Of a stretch of 64,000 nt of DNA, positions 48,501 to 60,500 are shown one piece after another. The DNA lies in contig NC_067196.1 of the NCBI RefSeq assembly GCF_000699445.3, positions 37,778,616-37,842,615 of the forward strand, in the 5' to 3' direction. A model generated the notes under the pieces. The model was not told the DNA's origin. It saw nothing but the letters and a program-made list of their open reading frames with translations, and did not search any database. The DNA is from Schistosoma haematobium (Eukaryota > Platyhelminthes > Trematoda > Strigeidida > Schistosomatidae). The translations under genes were made by a program, and so were the position numbers. Positions within the stretch are counted from its first letter, which is position 1. Every line of letters begins with the position of its first letter.

Positions 48501-51500
48501 AATTCCATAATTCAACAGGTACAATTTCCAGATAAGATAAAAACTTATACCAGTACTATACCATATAATCAAGCTAACATAGACCGAATAAAAGAAATAA
48601 AAGTGAGTAAAAATTTCTTCAACTCCATTGATTTCAATTAAATAGTACATCACTTTAAATGGACTTACTTAAAACAGTTAAGTGAAGGAGATATAAAAAA
48701 GAGATGACAGACATAAAAAATAAGTGTTTTTAATGCCACGTAGTTAATACAATTACTTGAATACTTTTTATGATATAGTCTATTCTGCTATTTGTGAAGA
48801 AAAATAAAAATTGATTTACAAGTTTTAATTCGTAAAAGACCATCATGAAGACCATAAACTACACAGAATTCTAATAAGTATCTTCCAATACAAACAAATT
48901 TTCAACCTTACAGAAATTTTGCTGAATCAACTTACAGAACAAATAAAAGTATAATTTACAACCTGCCAACATAGCCTAAAACTATTTTTTAGTTGAAGTA
49001 CAGAAATAGTTAATCAAGAGAAATAGGGGGATTAAAATCGTCATGAAGAATGTCAGTAAATGGAGAAGATTGGAAAAGACACATTTAAAAAATATAAAGT
49101 TTTGTACCTCCTCTATTCTAATCCACATCAGATCATAATATTACCTAATGTTTTTTATGACTATTTCCTACACTTATCCAAAATATTGTCCTTAGTTTGA
49201 AGATAATTCTAGTAAATAATAAACGAAATTAAAACTCACATTATTCTTTTCACATAAATTATGAATAGCTCCCCAATATTGTTCCGGTACGGCAAACCAT
49301 TCACAATCACCTGGACCAATATTAATATTAACAGCACAGAAATTATTATTTTCTTGATGACCAGGAGTACGGGAACCAGGGACCTAAGGCGATGAAGAAA
49401 GAATCGTTTGCTTAGATTTCAGCTGTAAAAATAAAAATTGATTAAATCACCTTCCCCACCATCATCATCATGACGATGATACAGCTGAGTGTAAGAAGCA
49501 GTTCACCCACTCAATTTACGATCGCGATTTTTTCACCTTTGCCATGAAAAAACCGTTTGGTGAGTTTAAATGGGAAAAACAAGCTCTCAAAATTGAGGAA
49601 CAGTAATTGGACCCTGATGTGTAAAGAAATTGGTAGCGGTGAGACTATAATTTATGGACGAGGGTCTTAGTTCCCCAGATATATACGGAAATATATAAAA
49701 ATCAAATGCCTCTACGCTAAATAATTATTAACCTGATTCAAAACTCAAATTTAAGATTATAAACTCAACGACGACAACCGGTTCTCAAAGCAGCCAGTTA
49801 CACAAATTACTGCCCAATTATATTGTGTCAATTGAATAAGTAAACAATTTATGAACAGTTAGTTTAACCGATAAAGTACAGGAAAAGGAAAAAAGTCGAT
49901 TTACTCATGAGCAGTTTAGTTATAAGATACGAGTTTCAAAAATAATATTTCATTTTGAAGATTGAAAAGCATTTGGACTATAAGTACATTGATTACTGAT
50001 TTAAATTTTTTGATAATTAGAAAGTTAATCATTCTCCAAAAAATTAATAGACGTGAAAAATTGCAACACCATGAACGAAAGATCCAAACAATTAATCATG
50101 GAGTGAACATTAACTCTGGGATCCAGGTACATCCAGTTGATGAGTCCAGACTAGGACGAAACGCCTGTCGTGGGTTCGCTACTAGGCACCATCCATCTCT
50201 ACATATAATCAGCATTATTTTAATTTTGTGTATGATCAATAAATAACGAACTCCACAATCTGAAGAGATTTGTACGTAACAACATACATTTGTATACAAG
50301 CATCCAATACATTAAAATTAAGGTATTGAACAACAGGTTCAGACAGAACCAACACTGGAGAAGATTTGTAGCTCAGGTGGATGATTTTGATGTTTTGTTC
50401 TCTGAGCTGGATGGTTTGGTCGTGGAGCTGTCATCGTTCTTCTGAACGACATCATCAGCACAAACTTCAGATAGAAGTGAAGTTTATGGAGAAATTCGAA
50501 CACTTCATCTCCATTTGAAGCTTGTGCTGATGATGTCGTTCAGAAGAACGATGAAAGCTCCACGACCAAACCATCCAGCTCAGAGAACAAAAACTCCATC
50601 AGAACCAACACTACACATTACAATAGGTTCAACTATTTCTGATCACAAATCCGACTGACGTACGATTTACGTTCACGAGACGTTTACCAAAAATGTTTCC
50701 GTACCACTGTTTTACCCAGATATAACTGTCCAATTATATCATGATTACATAGACCTAGTGGATGTATATCCCGGGTAAGAAAAAACAGAAGTTGTAACTG
50801 GTAAATACTAGAAAACAAATTCATCGCATCCAAGTAACTAGTAACAAATAACCTGGTTTTAACTAAATAGTCTGTTATAGAGACACCATGTATACTAATC
50901 AATTTTTGAAAAAGCTGCGGAAATAGAAGACGGTTTCTGAGTCGACACCAGTTTATCTCATCAATAAATCACATATGGTATCCTACAGATCATGGCACTC
51001 AATTGTTTGAAATATCAATAGTCTTGTACCTGGCGTGATTTTGTGCATATTATTTTCAGGCAGTAGTTTGGTTGAAATGTAATGTAATTCAGTCTTATTT
51101 TCGCTTGAATTGTGTTCAATATTATCATTACTAATCTTATTAATAATAGAAATTGTTGTTGTTGTTGTACCAGAGTTATGTTTAGTACCTTTCATGAAAA
51201 CATATTTTCGTCTTTATATAGAACTACACTTTTACATGCATATTAACGAATCAAGAAAAATATCTCTTACTTTCAAATAAAGTTGAACAGTATTCAATCC
51301 TAAAAGTGGATAGCCTACATGACTAAGCATGCTGAAAGCGCTTACAACTCGGACAAATATAGGCAATTTAGTAAGTTCATGGAGTTGAGGTAACCACTTT
51401 TTCTGATCTGAAAGATCACAATTTGTTCCAAAACGTATTAATTTCAATCGTCCATTATTCTGTTGATTTGATAATGAGTGATTTTCATCACCAGATATTT

Positions 51501-54500
51501 TATTTCCCACATGATGAGGTTGATTTGTACTAGTATGATTTTGTAAGAAAAAGAAACAGGATAAAAGTAAATCTTTTTTTAACAAAAATTATTCAAAAGA
51601 TAACAGGTACTCAAATGGTCAACCTGTAGAACAAAGATAAGTTATTAATCAAATGTGTCGCTCAATTTCATGGATTGGTTGAAGTTAGACATTAACACCG
51701 TTGGATGCAGGCTCAGCGGTCTAGTGGTTAAGCGCTCGAGCGCGAGACTGATAGGTCCTGGGTTCGAATCTCGCGAGGCGGGATCGTAGATGCGCACTGC
51801 TGAGGAGTCCCACAATGGGACAAAACGACCGTCCAGTGTTCCTAGGTTTTCCATAGTGGTCTAGCTTCAATTGACTCATGATCTCAACCACTGAAATATA
51901 TTTTCATTTATTTATTTCACATCGTAACTGTTTTTTATGTCACATATTGGTTTTCTGACATAAGATCAGTCAAATAAACTATTGATAAAAAATAATAAAT
52001 ACAATGAAATACAACCGCTAAATATTCAAGTGAAATGGAAAATATACTGACAACAGTTTACTAGAGAATTCATTATAAATTTTTTTAAAAATGACAACGC
52101 TTATAGAGATGTGGGGGAAAACAGTTCCTTGATATTCTATAACCTACATTTCATTAAAAATACGAAGAATATACGAACCTAACTAGTTGCAGTAAAAGAT
52201 TTAATAACGATACAACTATCGTAGATAAATAACTTTATTACAATAAGTGGTATTAAAAAAAAACAAGCAAAATTCTACATGTCACATAACGCTCTAATGT
52301 ATATAGTTTGAGTTAAAAAAGTTCAATATGTTACAGCTTATCTAAAATTAGTCGGATAAATAATTGAAAAAGTATCAAATTAAATCAATAAAACGCTTAC
52401 TTTAATTCTGAATTTGTTGATTCGGTAGACCAATGAGTAGAATTTTTTCGTCCACTTCCCGTTACAGCTAATCGAGGGGAAATAGAGACAACAAATAAGG
52501 TAGATTGGTTACAATAATATACCATAAAAAATTTCAAGAAAAAAAATTAAATTGAACGTTAAAGATCCTAAGCATGTTATTGAGATTAACCACGATATTA
52601 ATGATACCTCATAGTCATGTGGCCACTTTATTATACCACATTCTGAGGTATAACGCAGTCCGTACCTAAAAAGATATAAGTAAACTAAACAACAGAATTC
52701 ACGAGGATTTTCTCCGCACACTCAAATAAATTCTTACTCTACCACTATTATCAGTGATCTGTAACGGCCCTACGGTAACGAAACCAAACTAGCAGATGCT
52801 CAGATGCTTACAAAAGTGATCAATTACCTATCATGAAATGAATGTATCGAGAAAGTCATTATAAAACCGGAGGAAATTCTTACGACGAATATTTTATCAA
52901 TTGTGTCATTTTATTTCACAACATTTCGGTCTTCAGTCTTGTCAACTGACAAAGTACTACAGCCATGGTATGATTTTTCAAGATAAACAATTAGTTGACA
53001 CGAATAGAACCTTCAACCTGTGACACAGAGGACACAAAGAGAGCTTAAATTAAAACGCGTGTTCCGTTTCTATTTAAAAACATAATTTATATCAATTAAG
53101 AACTTTTACACTTGTCATACCATTCGATAAGCTACCAGTAGATGATTTGGTGTCTACAGATATGGCGGATAGTGTGTTAGAAGTTGGAGTAGAAGTAACT
53201 GGTGCAGTGCCGGAAAAATTCACAATTTTCTCTTCCTTCATTGCTTCAATAAATGAAGCAGCTTGATAAGCACCATATTTAGCAATTGTTGTGGTAGTTT
53301 TCGGTGATTCACAAAGCCATACAGTACGTCCTTGAGAATCAAGGTTCTGGTCAGGCGATTGAAGACGTTGGGTTCGTACCTGGATATATTTATATAAATG
53401 TATAAGCAGTGCAAATGGAAAAAGTGGGAGCATCATCTATTCAAAAGTCAAAACAATATCCATTCAAAATAAAATAGCATCAACTTAAAAGTCACTTTGT
53501 GAATAAAAGTAATTTGCCATTTAAAATGCTTAAAAACTAATGGTGTAGAGTTTTTGGCCAGAATAGCATCATGTCTTTCAAACAAACCGACTTCAGAATT
53601 GGTATTTTGTTGAAACCAATCCACTATGAAAGACTTTATCAGGTAACAAAAATATGTAACTATTTGATGGTTGAAGGCAACAAATAATCCAGCGTGCGGG
53701 ATTGTGGATGTGCACCGCTGAGAAGTCCCACACTAGGACGAAAAGACCTTCCAGTGCTTCCGTGTTTTCAATGGTGGTCTAACATTACTCACTCATAATC
53801 TCAATCAAAACCCAACAATCTCAACAACCCTATGTTGATGACAAATAATAAGTTTAGGAAAACACCACCAAATGTTTATTTAAACAATCTAAATAAACTT
53901 TAAAAATTCGATATACAAGTCCGTGAGTCTTGTATTTTATAGCTGTGGATAAAAACCAATAAATAGTTGTTGATACAAATAATAACGAAGAGCTAATGTT
54001 CAACGTACATATTGTAGCTAAGAAGTTGAGAAACTGGTTACCCCAAGTATAGGAAAGGGGTTAATTGTTTCTAGTGGAATTAATTAGAATAGCCTAAATA
54101 AAACCCATATTCTTAACAATACACCTCAACAACTGATCAACACAAATTGCCATAATACACAAGAACATCATTATTAATCGGTTAGAAAAGGACGTTTTCA
54201 AGTGAAAAAAGAAAAACAAACTAGTCTCTTAGAGAATTTCTTAGAAATAAATTAAATGAGGTTATTTTCTGAGAAAGTTCAGCAAAAGTGACAACGTTCA
54301 TAGTTAATTAATCAAAACTGACCGGCTAAATTACAATAAGTACTAACATAAATGCTACCGACTTACTTCAACTCGATGTTCTGGGTTGGATTCAACCAAT
54401 GATTTAGTAGAAAATAAACCTAAATCCAGGCGCAAAGCAGCAGCCAAACCACGTATTACAACTACTGGTTGTGTAAAACAGTAGCGCATTAATTCAGGTG

Positions 54501-57500
54501 AATGAGCATCATTGCGATTTTCCAAATAAACACTTGGTGTGGGAGGCAGCAGCTTATCTTTAGGAGGTGGTGGATACGGCTTTGCAGGAGGTTTCGGAAT
54601 AGGACTACCTTCCGGTAGTAAGCCAGGCCACCAAGGTCCACCTGAATGGCCAAGACCACGAAGCGAAGACAAGATCTAAAATAAACATCATCTTAATTAG
54701 AGAATGAGGATAAACAATGAAATTATTTGGAGCACAATAAATTAATATGTAAATTTTATACAAGTTTCTATTAATTTGTACATACTTTTTACGTAATTAC
54801 CAAGTTTACTTATATTTCAGTAGAATAAATTCACTTAGGTAGGTGAGCTTTTTTCTATTCTCAAGCGCTGGTGCTATCATAACTACCGTAAGTTTCGAAG
54901 AAGTTAAGGCATTCCTATTAGCATAGTTACGAATGATATTATTTGTTCATTAATACACTTCCGTAAAAGTGATCTGACGTAATCAAATAGGATTTATTAG
55001 CTACAACATATTTCTGTAATGTAACGTCCACAAGGAAAATCAAACGCCGTATTGGTGTGAACTACTTTAATTTATAAGTATGAACTGTAAGATATTTCTA
55101 ACTCGGAAGTGTAGTTGAAAATGCTAAGCAAGTAAATAACGCTTTAGAATAGAGAGAGTGGAATTCAGTAAACTGTGAATAATGATCGAAGATTAGGTAA
55201 CAAGAATGAAGTTATGTCCCTTGTGTAGGGTTTAACAATCTAGTTTCATCAAAAAATAGGCGATTCTGTAATCTAGAAACGACTTTTGAACGAACTTTGA
55301 GTGGCCTTGAGAAATTTCAGCTAATCAGGAAACAGTCGGTATAGAAGAATGGATATACTTCCTCAACATAGTTTAGAAACTTTAGGAAGAGGCTCCACAG
55401 TCCTAAAATCGTAATGCATTCAGTATAGGAACTCCATAGCAGTCAACCTTTGGAGCCATGATAAGATTGCAAAGATTCTTTTGGCCTCGACCCCACTGCT
55501 TCTATAATATTGGTATGTACTCCCGCAGTGGGGTCTACAAAATGTCACTTGTGAACGATGACACGATACACGTATCCAGGTCGAGATAGGCATCGATATG
55601 CTCTCCAGTCTCCCGTGTATGTTGTGGTACCCGGCTGCACATACTCCCGTAAAATTGGTATCATTATTGTAGTTCGTCCGTCCTGAAAGTGTCACTTTTG
55701 AAATGGTCTATCATATATATCAAAGACGTGCTCATTGTACTTAAGGAATATTACTGACCCAGTCTTCTTTAACACTTGTTCTTCTATTGAATTTGTGTTT
55801 TCTAATGATTATTTCGCCCATTTCTGCGATCTGCCGATTCCTCCAAACGACTGACTCAAGCTTGTTATTTTCATAGCACATATATCTCGACAGTACTCAT
55901 ACCACTGAACTGCCGAAGCTTTAGTAACATCTGCAAAGGTTGCAACCAGTGTTACTGGTGATTTTATTATCCAGTTTACAACAATCACCATAACTTGTCA
56001 TAGTGTCAATCGGGATCGAGTGAAAAGTTCCCATTCTAGCAGGATTTTTCCTCCAACAAATATTACATCGGAATAAAACATCGTCGCGATAGTTTGCACA
56101 ATGTCCAGAAGTCATTTAAACACGGCAGTCGCAAATAAACGAGCTTCTCAGTAATCCCTTCTGTTGTAACCGCTCAATTATAACATCCTACTTGAAATCC
56201 GCTGTAAATCTATTGTATGTGAGCACTATGTATTGAAATAGGCCCCGTGATCTAGAAATCGCTAGCTTGCTTCTGACTGACTCGTCCATAGATTACAGTC
56301 TCACCGATGAAGTATTCAAAATTTCTGAGGTGCTGACTCGACAGTACTAAACACAGAGCTCAAACAGCACATCTGCAACCGAGAAAAACTTCACATTTCG
56401 GGCTAAATTAACAGATGAGGACCTTGATTCTCAAACATATTCACATATATCGAGCCCGAATTTGTAATAATTGAGTTATTCATCAACTAACGGTACAAGT
56501 GCTATTCAAATAATTGTTTAAAATAACGATGCTTACAGCAGATACCAATGAAAGATATTGAAACAAGCAGTAAATAATGCCTACAGTTGTGTTTTCTATT
56601 AAAATAAGTAGATAGAAAATTGACAACAAAAACAACACTGATAAACAGTCTGTACTAGCATAAAATACCGACATCTGATTAATATTTCATGTATGAACAA
56701 AAAACGTTAATGATTAAATACATAAATATGATGGCCATAGCTCACTTGCGAAGAAGACATATTGACATGCAGAGCTGCAGTGATACTAGTCGGTGGGTTT
56801 AGTGGTTTGGTTAAGTAAGCATGCAAATCTACAGGATCTGAAGATGGATTATCTGAAGAATTGATAAGGGGGTCAATACCAAGTTCTTGAGTTAAGCAAT
56901 TTTTCATGTCAATTTCATCCTTTTTGGCTGCGTTTAAATTAATTGTCTTTGGTGGATTAGTTGGAGTTGAAGAAGACGGACCAGATGTAGAAGAATCACC
57001 ACATTTCGATTGACAAGACTTTTCATTTATTAAAACCTGGTTATTATCATTATTACTTGTAGGCCGCTGATCACCAGCACTAGAGCCCGTAGTAAACAGA
57101 GCTAACTCAACAAGATCCAATCCAGTAGCTGCTTCAGATCCATTTAACTGAGCAAGCAGGTCATCCGTCAAGAACCCTAAATCTTCTTCAGGTAAATTAC
57201 CCGATCCAGGACTATCAACAACAGCGGTTAAATCATCATCCTCAGCGGGAAACAAATCTACTGTATCTTCACCAGGTACACTGGATGGATTACGACCAGC
57301 ATTAGAACTACCTGTCGTAGCAGTAGTATCCCCGTGAAATGGTCCAGCCGAATCAGAAGTTGAAACTGCCTCATCGGCAAAATCACTGCCCGATTTACAT
57401 GTTTTCAATTGTTTCTGATTTTGTATCAGTTTGTAATGATGATATCTCAATGATTGGTTTTGTAAATTATTAAGAGTTTGACGTTGTGAGGCAGTTAGGC

Positions 57501-60500
57501 AACTACCCTGAGCCTTAAAATTAGAAAGAAAAGATATAATTAATAGTACAAAGTAAAATCTTTTCGTACAGAGTTATGATTACCAATGATAAACAAACAT
57601 TTGATCCGATGTGAACGTTCATAAGAAAGAATTGCTAATGCTTCTGTTTTCATGATAGCATAAAAATAGCCAAACACAAATAAACTATAACACGATGTAC
57701 CATTGGATGTTTTTAAAATATTACAATACAAGATTTATGTACATTCCATGAACTATAATTCTACACACATTTTAAAAACACTTAGGATGTCACGCTGTAT
57801 AGTATTAGAAAAGAAACAGACTTAAACATGAGTTAAGGATATGTATAATACACATAAAACAAATTTTCTTAATAATAAGCTGTGTTGGTGTAGTTAAGAT
57901 GTGAGACAAAAACAGATTTTCAGAAAAACTGTCGTAAATCCATCGAAAATGAAAACTACAACAAGAATTATTGCTCCATACTGATGTTCTTAACTAGGAA
58001 TTTCAAGACAGATTAAGTTAGACATGACACTAACACATAACTGTCCATGTTACAACTCTACATATCAGTATAATTAAAATTTTGTGAAGCAAAGGAGAAA
58101 AAACAGCGATATTCACTGGAGTGGGAAGCTAAACATAAGAGATATGTCTTAAGACGAAAGAATGAGGTCGAACAAAGAAAACGATGGAATGATAATAAAT
58201 TCGGATATCGAAAAAGATTAAGAGTGGATCTAAATATTTCACTGTGAGTGATTTCTCACCAAGTTAGAAATAACCAAATTCAGAGCCAAACTCCATAGAA
58301 TATAATCTGTTTTGTTTCTTAAACCTATGAGTAACGGTGCGTCTTACTGACAATTTCCAACTGGCATGAAACTTGAGTTCATTGTTTCCTGCCGACTACT
58401 TCAAGCCACTTTACATTAAAGCATGAAACTATACTTGGTTGCTGAGTTACACAAACAAAACAAATACATTTTTCTCTGAAATTCATTTCGTGGTACATCA
58501 ACCAGAATTCATAAGAAAAATACTTAATTATTTGCAAAAATCATAAAGTCTGATTTGCTGTTATACTATTCCAAACTAGCAATGAGTACGCAGAATAACA
58601 TGCAGAATAATCAAGGGATTGTTAAACATGCTAACTACGATTAAGATGAGAAGTATAACACATGCAAAACAAAAAGAACTAATTATAAATATTTATTTTT
58701 TTAGAACTTAGAACTGTAAACTTTCCAAATAATTCTGAATAAGGTAAAGTGTTATTCGATGGAATAAAGATCTAAAAATACCCCGAGTCAATCGGCTTTT
58801 TTAAGAGCACATTTAAAAATGAGTGATTGAAAAAGTCCCGCATATATTCTGACGAAAACTGTAGTGAGGAAAAGAAATTTGTTGACGAAATATTAATGAT
58901 AAACCGAAACACCTCAAAAATATATGAATTTACTTGCAGGGAATGTAACAGTTGAAGTTGCTGATTGCTCAATGGTTGAACAGGTGTTGAAGAGGATGGA
59001 TCACTATGACGTGATCTTTTGGACCCTCCACACTCATCAGTTCCTTCAGTTTCACATGGACCTAAAATATGAAACAAAGTAGTAATGTAGAATGAAAACT
59101 GACAACAAACTGAATTAATAGTCCGTGAAAAACATTCCACAATAAAACGTATCACAGTAGGAAATACTGAATGGATTTAGCAAAATAAATATCTCAAAAC
59201 ATTTTCAAAGTGAAACAGTTACCCAGAAAGGCAATGAATATAAGTTAACCACATGACACAAGAAACCTACCCATTAACGCACCAAAAACTTGACGGCGTA
59301 GGTGAGATATCCGTCCACCAACCAAAGGACGAGTTTGCTGTGCAGCAGTTCGTTCCGTCCTACTTTGTGGCAGTGAAACATGGCCAGTAAGAGTAGAGGA
59401 CATTCGTAGGTTACTAGTATTTGATCATAGATGTTTTCGAAACATTGCTCGTATATCCTGAAACCACCGAGTAAGTAATGCAGTTGTCAGGAAACGGATG
59501 CTAGATATGGATGACAAACCAATTGACGAAGTAGTGAAACTTCACCAATTGAAATGGCTGGGACACGTATTACGTATGCCCAACGACCGACTGCCTCGAT
59601 GTTCAGTGGTATAGGAGTAGGTTGGAAGAAAGCTAGGGGTGGCCAGACCAAAACATGGCACAAGTTCATGAAGTCACTGACAAGTGGACTGAGTCATGTT
59701 AGTAGGTGTAGACTACCTGGTTGGGGACCGCGAGACGATAGCAACCGATGGTTAGAGACCCTGAATGACATGGCTCAAAATCGTTTGCAATGGCACAAGT
59801 GCATCCACTCTTTGTGTTCTCCCAAATTTTAATCTTCTGAATTCTTCATATCCTTTTTTTTCTTTCCAAATTTGTTTCGCTGGATTATATTCCTTGAATA
59901 ACATCTCCAAACCCTAATCTTTCCGATTACTGCTTATACTCTTAATACCTCTACCACTACGGGATTTGAATGGACAACTGCATCTCTGTGCTAATGTAGT
60001 ATGGCAACTCGAACTGATGTACGTACGTACGAAGTTCTACGTTGTTACTGACTGACTAACTGATATCTCCAATGAAAATTACAGTAAATTTAAAGATAAA
60101 CTCAAAACTAATTACAGAATCGTGTGAAAATGATGTGCAAATTGGTATTTTCCAACTTTTATCGTTATAATAGTCAGTTTGTAGTGGATAAAGAAGTCAA
60201 ATTAGGAGAACCAATTTATTAGTTAATACAAAATACAGAATGTCTTTGTAGAAGGGCGGCCTGCTTGAGCATCTGGGCTACCTGTTCCCGTCATCTAGTT
60301 ATCTATTTTTGTTTGTTTTAATATATCATTATGTCTATTAATCGCATAACCTATTCTGCTGAGTTTCTGAAAAGTGTACAACTTTTCGTTGTCAAAGTTA
60401 CAAAAAACTCAATAAGAGACAATGTGGTTGCTGGCAATATACAACGAAAAGAATGCACATTATTCAGATGCTCATTTACTGAACTGCTAACATCTAACTG

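Noticed and set aside
51714..51790. tRNA gene candidate (A box, B box, cloverleaf-like text)
   Set aside because: It is the head of a Smα-like SINE continuing into the hammerhead region; no full cloverleaf or terminator.
55420..56115. UTX coding exons in this interval
   Set aside because: The frames match Merlin transposase, and the flanking UTX exons join directly in phase 0 without it.
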